A stretch of 64,000 bases of DNA from Brassica napus (taxonomy: Eukaryota; Streptophyta; Magnoliopsida; Brassicales; Brassicaceae): assembly GCF_020379485.1 (NCBI RefSeq), contig NC_063442.1:13080009-13144008 (forward strand). The letters run 5' to 3'. Position 1 is the first letter of the stretch, and each line of letters begins with the position of its first letter. The translations under genes and the position numbers were made by a program. The notes under the pieces were generated by a model that worked only from the letters and a program-made list of their open reading frames with translations, was not told where the DNA came from and did not search any database. Below are positions 13,655-25,917 of this stretch, piece after piece.

Positions 13655-16100
13655 TTGGCTTCGTAGATCAGAGACTTCAGATACAGATTCTGGATCTGGA
13701 ATAAATCAAACGAACAGTGAACTTCTGAAATCTACAAAAACAATGAGAACAGCTTCGAGCGAAGAACTTTAAAAAACTCAGATTTGGTGGAGAGAGACGA
13801 GCAAAAAAATCAAGAAGGAGGAGGTGCAAATAAATCTAAACGGGTTTCTGAATATTTTCTTTCCCCCCCCTAGAATATTTTTGAGTATTATTGTTTTTTT
13901 GTTTCCTTTTTCGTGCTTTGCCTCCTCTCGGCCACCTCCTAATCTCTGGGATTTGGTCTGAATTTATTAATTTAATTACTTAACATTCAGAACACTATTA
14001 ACCGAGCTTGGTTTTCGCCTTTCCGACACGCAAACCCAATTTTGTCGGTTCACAAAATCTCCTTTTTTTTTTGTTACGGCAAATCTCTGCATTGGATACT
14101 AATAATACTCCAGAACGGATTTTGATCTAAGAATTTGAACGGTAAAAGCAGTTCAAGCAGACCGTTCAAACAGATCAAGTAGGACAAGTGCAGATCAAAC
14201 AAATCATGCATGAGAAAAGCAGATCAAACCAATTAAATAATTTATTATAACTTATGAATGACAAAATCAATTCAAAACTATAAATTATATATTAAACAAT
14301 AAAAATTACACCTAGATATCTAAATAAATATCTTAGATGTTATAGGATCCGCTGAAATACATGTAAATATTTTATAAGTTACTTATACTTCTTTTATTTA
14401 TTTTTTATGTTGTCAAAATTTTCTTGAGAGAGCCGGTAGGTTACACTAATATTGAACTTTTGGTTAAATTTACCACCGAAAAACTCTCTACCAGTGGGTG
14501 CAAGATATTTGAAACGGTAATTAGTCATAAAAATTATTTGATCGTACAACTCAATGAATACACGTTCTCGGTTAAGATTTCATTTAATATTGTCTTCTCT
14601 CAATAGATTTACAAATTTTCAATCATTTACCTATATATTAACTATTTTAAAGCATAAAAAAATATTAACTACTTACCCTTGTTGATATTTATGTAGGAAG
14701 ATTTTTATCTTCTTCCTTTGAAAATGTGTTTTGTCGGCGATTGAACGTCATGTTTATAATTTTAAAACAACACAAACAATATTAATGTAAACTATATAGT
14801 TTGAGCTAATCGTTGTATATTCTAAGCATGATTTTCAGGGCCTGTTAATAGTAAGAACGATAGTGAGCAGGGCCTTCTGTTTGAATGATTTATGTTCTCT
14901 TCTCTTAACTGGGATCAGGGGACATTCAGAGTCAAAAGAAGAAGGCTTCCTGATCGATGTTTCTCAAGAAGGTCATATGAAAGCTACACAGTCTGCAAAT
15001 GGAAAGAACAGATCAATCTCTTGGCAGGAAAAGGCTTAGCTTTGAACCGAGTCTACAGTTTCCAACATCTAGAGATCATTTTTCTTAACAGAGTATTGAA
15101 TTAATATTCTATTATTTTGGAAGCCAAAGCTTTTGCTCTTCTATCAGAGACAGAGATTAGAAGAAACAGGAACCAAGTGTGTTCAAGCACGATGAGGTGA
15201 TATCTCTTGAGACAGCATTATGAAGTGAAACCGTCTCGCTCAAGATGCAAGCAATCCTCCTCCTCTCCTGAACACTTTTTTTTTAATCCCTTTTACTTTC
15301 ATTGATGATTCTTCCTTGAGGAAAAAATGATTCTCATCTGCATCTTTCAAGAAGCACCTCAAAACGATTCAGTTCGTCTTTCATCCGCTTCCTCTGGTCA
15401 CCTAAACCAAACAAGAACACAACGGTTCTTCCAAGAGAAACCTAAGCAACAACCTCCACCATTTGCAAGTTCTTGATTCACAAGTGTAACGCCCCATCTC
15501 TTAAGCTACAAGAGTCAACTACCAAACTACACAGCACAAGATTCCAAGTTCCAAAGTTGTTGCAGATTTTTTGCTGAGTGCAATCAAGAAAATGAGAGAC
15601 ATGTTTTAAAACTTTCTGATCACAATACCGTTGGATACGAGAAACCAACCAGCCATGTCGTGAGTTTTCAAGTCTCAAAATTTCCAATAAAAAAATATAT
15701 ACAATTTTAAGTTTTGTTAACGAGAGATTTTTCTATTTCTTCTTCTCTTGTATTTCTATTCTTCCTGTTATGCTTTTATGTAAACATACCTCTCTGCTCA
15801 TGACATCATGACTTGCTTCCCAAGCTACATTGCTCCTCCTCTTTCCATTTTTCATTTCAGTATTAATAGTATTGATTTAGCAAAAATATGGACGATTTCG
15901 CCTTTTTTTAAACGGAATATTTCTGATTTCTTTGGAGTTCCTATTTTTCTTGTATTTCCTTTTTTCTCAGGTTAATCCGGGTATATATATATATATATAT
16001 ATATGTTTCTGTCTAACAGACAAAAAAAAACTACACAAGTATTCTTCTTTCTTTTACTTTCAATAGCTATCTCTAGCTTTTTCTTTAAAAAAACATCAAT
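13655..16100. other. Myosin 5' flank and spacer before the B3-like gene
   Basis: Bases 13655 to about 13850 are the myosin 5' UTR and promoter side (minus strand). The rest holds no supported gene. Short open frames at 14892-15104 (plus) and 15478-15687 (minus) lack recognisable motifs. A (TA)n run at about 15982-16002 lies roughly 100 bases upstream of the B3-like start and could act as its TATA region (inference). Confidence 0.45.
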
Positions 16101-16493
16101 ATGATCATTGGTGCTTTATATCCTATTGATACTGTCGAACCCATCCATCCTGCTATGATTGTAACAAAACAACTGACAAACACTGATTATGTACACAGTA
16201 TGGTGTTACCGAGAGAACAAATTGAGTCAGTTCTCGCGGTGATGGATGGTGTTACAGATGAGAGTTTAAGAAACGGTAAGGAAGTGGATGTTTATGATGC
16301 AACGGAAGAAGACGAATACAAAGTCACCATAAAGCGTATTAACGACAACACCAAATATGTTTTTGGAAAAGGTTGGAGTACAATGAAGTATTCTTTGGAT
16401 CTCGAAGAAGGCCAAGAACTGAAACTCTACTGGCATCGTGGTTACAAGAGATTCATTGTTCTTAATTTTCAGTACACTCTTCTAATGATTTAA
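16101..16493 (+). CDS. Small B3-domain-like protein, 130 aa, single exon
   Basis: An uninterrupted 130-residue frame from ATG. The fold signature fits a plant B3-type domain: an early KQLTNTDY...LPREQIE segment (about residues 23-42) resembles the 'L..SD....LLLP' start, and the second half has YVFGKGWSTM, LEEGQELKLYWHRGYKRFIVLNFQ, like the 'GW..F.....L..GD.v.....' end of B3 domains. B3 proteins are nuclear DNA-binding regulators. Crucifers have many short, lineage-specific members, and this looks like one. Residues needed for DNA contact cannot be judged by eye. It has no intron and no clear partner gene. It could instead be an unexpressed duplicate. Confidence 0.6.
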   Translation: MIIGALYPIDTVEPIHPAMIVTKQLTNTDYVHSMVLPREQIESVLAVMDGVTDESLRNGKEVDVYDATEEDEYKVTIKRINDNTKYVFGKGWSTMKYSLDLEEGQELKLYWHRGYKRFIVLNFQYTLLMI

Positions 16494-17587
16494 GTGTAGC
16501 GCACATGCGTCTACTTTTCTTATTAATTAATAGCTCTAGTTGATTATGTTTTTGGATTTCATTTGTAATGGCTCTAATTAATTATTATATTTTAGATTTC
16601 ATTCATATTTTCCTAGTTAAGTGTTATTTTCCATAATTTTTAATAAATTTAATTGAAATATCTTGAATTTCAAAAAACATATCTGCGCAAGGTTAATGAA
16701 AACCACCACATATACAAAAAAGGAGCGTTTTTACATTCGAACCTGATTAAAACTATTGTAAAGCTTCCACTTGTTTGTTCGAGCACAAACCAGACATTCG
16801 TCTGCATAAGGTATCACCTTCCTCATTGCTCAGAGCCTCAGACAATGTTAGATTCTGTCGTCCACAATGTCCTGCAGAAACAAATATTATTAGAAGGTTA
16901 CTAAAAGTTCAATAGCCAAAAGACGAACATGACTCTTCCGAAGGTAAAAAATCAGAAGTATAGCTTTTTGGAGGTTCAAAGGGAAAAGGAGTGGAATGGC
17001 ATCGTATAAGATGCCAGAGAACTCCTTTGCATCACAGCAGTCAACGAAGGAATGTTCTTAATCAAATAAGAGCCGAGCCATAATCCCACCAGGTCATTCA
17101 TTAGCGTACACCACTACTAACCAAAAGCTTTAAGAAACATTAAAAAAAAATATTAGTCTCCCCACACATTAAGATTTTCGTAGAGGAAGGAAAGTAGGAA
17201 ACTCATTTATAAGCTATTATTAGTAATTGATCAAGAATAAAGTTCTTAGTACTATAATATCTATGTACGAGCTCAACTTTTATCAAAATTCTGATACCTA
17301 TTTTATGTTTTGAAGATGAAATTAGTTGTTCAACGAAAGCAGAGTTGCGTTGGTACTTCTTCCCAAAGCGCTCTCTGCATTGAGACTAATTGTTTCCGGT
17401 GATGTAAAGTCTGGTTCAATGGTTTGTAACCATACTGATTCATTTTTATAGACCATATCCCTTGCATCCAGTATCTACTTAAAACAAATTTGCCACTACT
17501 TTATATGGTCTCAATGACAGCCAAGTCAACAACATCCTACATTTATAAACATGGTCTAAATACCTAAATTTCTAGTCATTTGACCCA
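16494..17587. other. Intergenic, nothing recognised
   Basis: No gene or RNA seen. The short frame at 16653-16904 has no family resemblance. The right part is the 3' flank of the POT1-like gene. Confidence 0.5.
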
Positions 17588-19607
17588 CTAAACAGCTTCT
17601 AAATCAAGAAGGCGAGTGCCAAATATTTTGTATAATCTAGTATTCCAAGGGTCAGCTTTATTGGTATAATAGGAGAAGATACAGCACTCGATCCATGGTG
17701 GATTTCTTGTAGCCAAAGATACTGAGCTTTCCCTTGTTATTCCAAGCAACTGATTCCACTTCTTCCTCAACATCTCTGTGTTCTGTAACCCTAAACCAAA
17801 AAAGTACTCCTGCCAGTAAAAGAAACTCTAGTTTAGAGATTATTAGAGATGATGATTAATAATCTATGTTTACTGTTTTATATTATTATTTAACTGCGTC
17901 TTTGTCGCATAAGAAAGCCTCCAAAGTTGCTGTTGGATCCTCCAGGGTCAACAAAACTCGGTAATGACGATTCTCGTCCTCTTCTTGCGAACGAAATGCA
18001 GATACGACTCGAACAATGCATCTGTATTTGTATGTAACCTGTATCCAAGTAACAATGATTTTCATTCTACTACATTCAATATAATGTTTAAAAAAAAAAC
18101 AAATCGGTTACATTACCTTGGGGAAAGTTATAATGTCTCTGAGTGTAACAAATGGGGCTTGATCGTCATCAGTTCCTGAAACAAAAACAAAATGTTAGAC
18201 ATTCTAAATCCTTATCACTACCGAAACAAGTAATCTTTCTATTTATTTTAAAAAAAAGCAGTGTAACCTGTAAATCCCGGAGGAGATGGAAAACACCAAA
18301 ACGGAATGTGCCCAAACTTTGATGTGATTCTCTTATCATAAATCCTAGTTTTTGTCAACATAACATAGATTATTGGGGTAGGCAGATAGGGACACAAGTT
18401 AGAGACTAAAAGAAGTTACTAACCTCATAATCTTTTCTACTAAATGATCATCATGTGCTAGAGTAACCGTTGTGGAGTCCGTAACACTAGCTACCCAAGA
18501 TCCCTTATCAACTACACAGAGTAACTGGTAGAGTTTCACCCAGCCACCAGGTTTAACACCATATAACAGATGATTACTTAGAGAGAGTCTCAATATGGAT
18601 CCAACAGTGGGAAAGCTGCGCAATGTATCTCTTGAGAGAACTGAGAGATTGCTAACAGCTGACTTGTCTTTAAACCCACTGTTAAAAAGGTCCAAATAGA
18701 AGAACGAGTAAGCAGATAAAATGGATAGCTAAAAAACTTTTAAGATCAAACTAACATAGAAGCTGGGGGTGCATCAGTTCCATCCCAAACGAAAATGGTG
18801 CTCATGTCTTCTTCTTCATTGACGACATGGAGGAGGATCTACACTATGAGAAAACAAAACAAGGTTAGATCAGTTGTAATGCTTTCTTTCATTGTTGAAT
18901 TAAAGACTCAAATGTTACCTTGCACAGCAGATTGAAGGGTTTTCCTTCCTTGATCTCCCTCAAAAATAAAAACTCCAGATTTTGATCAAGGCTGCAACTA
19001 GTAGGAAACAATTTGGCTAGCTCGTCCATAGAACTCTTGTATCTCTCTTCACCGGGAAAATTGGAGGTGCGTTGGTAACATATAAACTCCTTGTCGGTTC
19101 GCCTTTTAAACAAGGCAAAGGAAGAAACCCCTTTGTTACAGGCAGCATTTACTCTGTTCCCACCACCATAACATTTCATCTACAGACAAATAAAAAAATG
19201 GTTTTTTAGAGTTATATCTTCTTTAAGACAAAAGCAACAAAAACAGAACCAAAAAGTACCTTGATGTTTAGAAACAGAATCATGCCATCGTGGTTCGGGA
19301 GTTCTTCACGCTTATTACTGAATACATTAACAGTAAGGCCAGGTCTTTCGTAGGAATCATCGATTATACGAAGCGTACATATCCAAGCTGACACAATTAA
19401 ATGATAGACTGAGACAAAAAAAAAAAAAAATCTAAAATCTGGGAGAATAAGAAGAAAGGAGCATTTGGGGTTACCGTTGTTGCGGCAGAGCTTGGGTTCT
19501 TTTCGGTCAAGAACGATACCAAGGAGATTAACATGTTGGTCGATTAGGTTAATGGCGTCTTTTAGTTTCACCAGCTTGACCTGACTCTTTGTCTTCTTCC
19601 TCTCCAT
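17588..19607 (-). CDS. POT1: POT1-like telomere protein, apparently intact
   Basis: Protection-of-telomeres family protein with N-terminal OB folds. In Arabidopsis POT1a works with telomerase and the CST complex at chromosome ends. I reconstruct nine coding exons, high to low: 19475-19607, 19260-19387, 18919-19179, 18756-18838, 18424-18678, 18268-18344, 18117-18175, 17895-18038, 17588-17809. They keep one open frame of about 453 aa, close to the 467 aa I recall for Arabidopsis POT1a. Readable landmarks in order: KLKDAINLIDQHVNLLGIVL; WICTLRIIDDSY and GLTVNVFS (OB1); VNAACNKGVSSFALF and FICYQRTSNF; MSTIFVWDGTDAP; the GGWVKLYQL region (OB2); FVTLRDIITFPK; and a C-terminal RNPPWIECC...DPWNTRLYKIFGTRL. 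Upstream in-frame residues (MLSLLIL...) before 19607 look like a leader but precede the family start, so I use the inner ATG. An alternative is a recent non-expressed duplicate. Confidence 0.88.
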
Positions 19608-20761
19608 CTGCTTCCCAAACAAGCTAAATGAACCCCTTTCTTTTTCTAAGGAACAACTTAAATTAAAAGAAATGGTCACGAGAATTAGGAGACTCAGCAA
19701 AGAGATGAATTTGCATAGAATTTGTAAATTTTTAAAAGTATAGATTTTTAAAATGATTTTGATTGCAAAAATTGATATACATTGACTTATAAAATTTGAT
19801 CATTCCTTAATTTTTTAGATTGATATAGATTTTTACGAATTTGTATTACTTTTTCTCTATCATTTTTTGTGAAGTAAATGTATAATTTATTTATTTTCTA
19901 AATCTTATAACATAATTATTTATTTTTTCTTTCAAATTAAAAAGGAAATAATAGTGATAAATACAAATTTGGAAAAAAAATTTAAATATATATTTTTAGG
20001 TTTGTATCACAAAAAACCTTCAAAAAATAAAATGATTATAATAAGTTTTATTAAAAAACAAAAGACTGTTTTACCCATTGTTATAGATATATAAGTAATA
20101 AAATAATAAAAACTAAAAATTTCTTTTAATTTTTCGATTATGTTTTCAAAATATTTTTATTTTGAAATTCGAAAATGCTTTTTGAAACTATTTTAAATTT
20201 TTTATTTAAAAATAATTAATATTTATAAATGTAACAATTAATATTTATAAATGTAACAATTAATATTTATATTAAAAATGATAATATTTATAAAAACAAT
20301 TATATACTAAAAAATTTAAAAGTATATAAATGTAATGAATTATAGTTTCTGACATATAATTTGAATTTAAGGTGGAATAGATATTTGGTAAGAATAATTA
20401 TTTTGTTTTCTAATTTTTTATCACATGGATTTTGAAAATCACATTGAATATGATATTTTGAAAGTTGGATTTTATGATTAAAAAATGAATAGAATTCATC
20501 TTCCCATAACACTAGATTTAGTTAGAGTTAGAAAATCAATAATAACATTAATTTTTGAATAACAAAGAATTTGAATGGATTTTAAAAAATTTTAAACCAC
20601 TAATAATGGATTATACTAAGATTTTTGAAATTCAAAAACCAATAATAATGGAATCTCAAAATTTTCAAAGTTCATAAAAATTCACTTACCAATAATTCCC
20701 CTTTAATTTCATTTGCCCCCTTTAGGCTCTAAATCATTTCACTTACCCCTCTATAATCTCA
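19608..20761. other. AT-rich spacer
   Basis: Promoter side of the POT1-like gene followed by very AT-rich DNA with local duplications, for example aatatttataaatgtaacaatt at about 20218-20262. No gene. Confidence 0.5.
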
Positions 20762-21477
20762 TCTTATATATTAAAAGAGAAGTCACAACCTTGATTCATG
20801 TGTGATTTTTTAAAAAATGGACTTAATGGACCTATTCCTAGAAAGTCATGTTACATTTAATATCTAATTTTATCATTTAAATTTTGGGCTTACAAGAAAT
20901 TTTTATTGGGCTATCAATAATTAAATTTAAACAATAGATGATCCATTGGATTTATATATAGTATAAATAAAATAAATATAATTTAATGTTGTAATACTAT
21001 ACCTCTATATGCTGAAGATTTAAATATTTTTCGAAGTTAACTTTTAAAATTATAAAGATTTTTTTTTTAAATAACAAAAATCATATTATCTAACAATGAT
21101 TAATCTTTAATACCTTAAACCAATGAAAACAAATTTTAAACTATATAGTTTATTTTAGAAAATAAACAAAAATTAAATGTTTAATTATTTACTCGATAAT
21201 ATAAATCTTTGAAACGAAAATTTTAATTTCTTAAAAACTTTCTAAATTTGTGAAATGTTTTAATATCTTTGAATATGACAATAAAATAATATTTTACTAA
21301 TCTTTATATATATAGTTATGATTTTAATAATGAAATAATAATTCGAAAATATATATATAGAAGAAGATACAAATACATGTGAAAGTATGTAACAATCTAT
21401 TCAATGAAAAAAAATATACAGTAAGCTTATTATGTTTTAAAAATTGATAGACACATATATATTATAATATATACTAA

Positions 21478-21520
21478 TCTTATATATTAAAACATAAGTC
21501 ATAACTTTGATTCATGTATG
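21478..21520 (+). mobile_element. Additional internal Helitron 5' end
   Basis: TCTTATATATTAAAACATAA after an A, followed by a 'gattcatgtatgatttttt' phrase like that after the outer 5' end. Two plus-strand 5' ends therefore share one plus-strand 3' end (23865): either one Helitron inserted into another of its family, or the outer copy lost its own 3' end. Confidence 0.55.
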
Positions 21521-22040
21521 ATTTTTTTAAAAGTTGACCCTCCCTAAAAATCAGTTATCATTCATTTATTACTAATAATATGGATTAATAATATCATTCC
21601 TAATATAACATCGACTCCTAAAAACCCGGATTGGTTAACAAACTCACCTTGATTCATGTGTGATATTTTTATTTGAATCATCATTTAAAATTTATAGTAA
21701 ATGTATTTCCTTAATGCTAATATATAATCTTTTAACTACTGAAATCATAATATAATTTGATATCTTTTAATTTAAAATATAAATATAAATATTTAATTTT
21801 CTTAACAAATGTGTTGAAAATCGTTATAACAATATCTTAATTATCAAAAATTGTATATAAATTTTTTCTCTAATTTTGTAATTAGTAATAAAATTAATGT
21901 TATTATACATTAATATATATATATATATTTTATTATATATTAATGTTATTATACAAATAATCAGTTATCTTTTATAAAATGAAAAACATTATATCAAATT
22001 TTACTATTTTATAGTTATATCTATCATTTTAAATAAAAAA

Positions 22041-23376
22041 CTAGATTTTGACCCGCGCAACCGCGCGGGTGTTTGTTTTTACTTTTTTTTATACATAAAT
22101 TATTATTTTTAAACATTAGTGATATTTTTTTAACATTAATCATATACTTAAATGTTTATATAACTATTTCAAATATAATAATTTTATAATTTACATGTTA
22201 TAATTAATCATTTGGTTAAAACCGTATGTATTTTCACTTCTTATTATATATTTATCTTATTGTATTTGCATTTAGTTATTAAGCAAATTATTATATTCAT
22301 GAGAAAACATATTTGAAAATTATTTTGTATTTAATTTATGCTAAATTATGACCCGTGTTTCAAAGCTGTATTTCTTTTTACTAATATTTTTATATACTTA
22401 TTCATTTTAGATAATATATTATTGTATATACAAAAGTCTAAGATATGTTAAATTTTAGACATGTATTATAAGGTTTGTTAATTTTAAGCCGTTCTATCAT
22501 CATATTATATTTTTAAATAAATAATTTATATTTATGAAAATAAAATTTATAAATTTATCAATTGAATATACTTTTATCATATTTATTTAAGTATAATAAT
22601 TGTATTTTAAAATGATCATGACTATAAAGTGGGTAAAATAGGATATAATTTATTTATTTTTCATTTTATAAACGATAACTTAAAATATATTAAATTATTG
22701 TAAAAAATACTTTTACACAGATTTATTAGAATTTTCAAATATAATATATAAATATATATTATATTTAAAATGAAAATATATTATGATTAAAGTAGTTACA
22801 AAGATTTTATATTATAAGCTTTAAAGAAATACATGTTAATTTTTATACATGTGCTATATATTTTGCTTAATCCATCTTACCAACATATTAGATTTTATTT
22901 TTGAATATAAATATTTTATATTTATGAAAATAAAATTTATAAAATTTATAAATTTAATACAATTTTATTATACTTAGCTCAATATAATAATTTTCTTTTA
23001 ATATGATTGATTATGATTATATAATATATAAAATATTACAGAATTTTTTATTTTTTATTTTATAAATTATTACTGAATTTATTAATGTATAATAATATTT
23101 CAAACTAATTTCGAAATTAATGAAAAATATTTAAATATAATTTCGAAAATGAAGATCTTGTAAAAATCTTTTTAAACAGATTTGTTAAATTTTTAAAATA
23201 AATATATTTATATTTTAAATAAAAAGATATCAAAAGATATTATGATTAAAGTATTTTAAAGATTCTATGTATTATTATTTTTAATAAAATACATTTAATA
23301 AAATTTCTAAGTGATGGTCCAAATAAAAAAAAATCACACATGAAAGAAGTCATGACTTCTCTTTTAATATATAAGA
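22041..23376 (-). mobile_element. Nested Helitron, minus strand, about 1.3 kb
   Basis: On the minus strand the 5' end TCTTATATATTAAAAGAGAA begins at 23376 after A. The 3' hairpin acccgcgcggttgcgcgggt (22053-22072) is followed by CTAG ending at 22041 and then T. Both termini match the surrounding plus-strand Helitron family. No protein is encoded. Confidence 0.7.
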
Positions 23377-23939
23377 TTGTATTTAACTAAATATGATTAA
23401 TTATTTTAAATTGATAAATTAATATATTTTATTTTGACAAACATTAAAAATTTATGCTAGAAATATAATATGTTTGTAGAACGGGTTAACATTAGTAAAT
23501 TAGATAATTCATGTATAAAATTAACTTATCTTAAACTTTTTTTATATATATAGTTATTATCTTAAATGAATAAACATAAAAATATACTGATAAAGGAAAT
23601 CTAGCGCTTTGAATTACGGATCAGGATCATAATAATTGAATAAAAAATAATTTTAAAATATATATAATAAAAATACCAAATATATGTGATGATTTGAAAT
23701 AATCAATTAACTTACAGCATGAAAACTATCAAATTGTTATATTTAAGATAGTTATATATAAACATTTAAATATATAAGTAACTTTAAAAATATATTCTAA
23801 TTATGTAATATATATATATAAACATGAAAATTAATACCCGCACGGTTGTGCGGGTCCAAATCTAGTTATCTTTTGTTACTTTCGCTATTACCTTCTTTTT
23901 TTTTTTAATTTTGCTGAAACTAAATTCAAAACCAATATG

Positions 23940-24220
23940 CACAAACTTAGGCATGGCCGTTTGGATACTCGTTCGGGTTCGGATCTTTTTAAAATTTCGG
24001 TTTCGGATATAACACCTCCTAGGTTTTGTAACACCTCCTCGGTTTCATTCTAGTAATTTTACAAGTACGGATCGGATTCGGATATAACACTTCGGTTTTG
24101 GATCGGTTCAGATATATCCGAAGTAACCATATATCATTCGGATTCGGGTTATATCAGATCGGTTCGAATATATCTAAAGTAAAATCTAAAATTTAAAAGT
24201 AAAACATAAGAAATATAAGG
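23940..24220. repeat. TTCGGGTT/CGGAT-rich dispersed repeat, left part
   Basis: Begins near GGCATGGCCGTTTGG and is rich in ttcgggttcggat-type phrases. Its matching right part is at 26090-26330, ending near ATGCCCAGCCGT. The LINEs sit inside or next to this older degenerate repeat, which is common in crucifer genomes (family knowledge). Confidence 0.5.
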
Positions 24221-24232
24221 TATATATATATA

Positions 24233-25917
24233 GCACAATGTGATGTCATGCTTTCGAATTCCCAAAACGGTAATGAAGAAATTAGTTAGTGCTGTAGCAC
24301 AATTCTGGTGGAGTCCAGGGGGTAACAAGAGAGGTATGCATTGGAAATCATGGGACAAACTGTGTAGCTCTAAGGACGATGGAGGTTTGGGATTCAAAGA
24401 TCTCACAGATTTTAATACAGCTATGCTTGGGAAACAATTTTGGAGATTAATGGACAAACCGAATACTTTATTTTCTCGTGTATTCAAAGGGAGATATTTC
24501 AGGAATGCTTCACCCCTGGAACCCATTAGATCATACTCGTCATCTTATGGTTGGCGTAGTATTGTCTCTGCTAGATCTCTGGTTAGCAAAGGACTAATCA
24601 AAAGGGTGGGAACAGGATCATCTATATCAGTATGGAATGATCCTTGGCTTCCATCCACTCGCCCGAGACCAGCAAATAAAAATCAACACAATCTTTACCC
24701 GGACCTAACAGTGGATGCTCTCATTGATGGAACATCACGATCATGGAACCTACAGGTTATTCGGGCTCTAGTGGATCCGCAAGATGTGAAAATTATTCAA
24801 AGTATTCCTATCAGTAGATCTCATCTAGAAGACCGGAATGGATGGCATTTTACAAACAATGGTAAATACACGGTTAAATCTGGCTATGAAGTGGAACGAG
24901 TATATCCGGATAGAGAAATAATGCCACCCCAGTTTGGCCCTTCGATAACACCTTTGAAGGCGTTTTGTTGGAAGTTACGCTGCCCACCCAAGTTGAAACA
25001 TTTTTTATGGCAACTATTGACGGGATGTATAGCGGTTAAGAAAAATTTGAGGTCAAGAGGAATGCAAGGAGATACTGTTTGTGACCGATGTGGTGCTCCC
25101 GAGGAATCAGCTAATCATGTGTTTTTTGAATGTCCACCGACAGTTCAGGTCTGGGCACTTTCACGGATCCCGATGAATCCAGATATTTTTCCCACTCAAT
25201 CTTTGTTTACCAATATGGATCATTTATTTTGGAGAGTTTCTCCTGAAATGGAGGATCATTCATTTGCTTGGATTCTCTGGTATATATGGAAAGGTAGAAA
25301 CAACAAAGTTTTTAGCAATTTGGATATGGACCCGAGAGATACTCTCAAACTGGCAGAAACGGAATCGTTACTTTGGGTGGAAGCACAAAATTCTCAGGCT
25401 CAAGACATGGAACGCACCCAAATTCATGTATCTTCGATAATAACGAGTATACCAGGTAGATGGTGTTTTACAGACGGATCTTGGAAAAATGAGGATAGTT
25501 TTTCAGGACAAGGATGGTATAGTACCCTGGAAGGCTACGATGGACTAATGGGAGCAAGGAACACGAGAGCGAGTCAGTCGCCACTACACTCAGAGATAGA
25601 GGCCCTTATATGGGCAATGGAATGTATGAGGAATCTTAGACAAGCATGGGTTACTTTTGCAACGGATAGTGCTCAATTGGTGAAGATGGTGTCGGAACCA
25701 GAAGAGTGGCCAGCCTTTGCAAGCTATTTGGAAGACATAAAAGTTTTAAAGAGGAGTTTCAACAGCTCAGAGATCATTCATATACCACGGACACAGAACT
25801 CAAAGGCGGACAGTCTCGCACGCAGTGCAAGAAAGCAACCGTCGTTTGTCGTCCATATGGATGCAGAGCTACCGGAATGGTTCGCAGAGTCTACATGAAT
25901 CTGTTTTGTTTGCTGAC

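Larger units (their letters stand above)
20762..23865 (+). mobile_element. Helitron, plus strand, non-autonomous, about 3.1 kb
   Basis: The 5' end starts TCTTATATATTAAAAGAGAA directly after an A (20761). The 3' end has a GC-rich hairpin, acccgcacggttgtgcgggt (23836-23855), a short spacer and CTAG (23862-23865) directly before T (23866). Insertion between A and T, the TC start, the hairpin and the CTAG end are the Helitron hallmarks. The interior is extremely AT-rich and encodes no Rep/helicase, so it would depend on another element. It contains a second Helitron in reverse orientation and one further internal 5' end. Confidence 0.75.

Noticed and set aside
14892..15104. 70-codon plus-strand frame near 15 kb
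   Set aside because: Basic, motif-free and isolated. Nothing distinguishes it from chance.
19608..19700. Hydrophobic N-terminal extension (MLSLLIL...) in frame with POT1
   Set aside because: It lies upstream of the family start MERKKTKSQ. POT1 is nuclear and homologues lack such a leader, so it is treated as 5' UTR.
24149..24526. 125-codon minus-strand frame
   Set aside because: Antisense to the LINE coding region, with no independent support.
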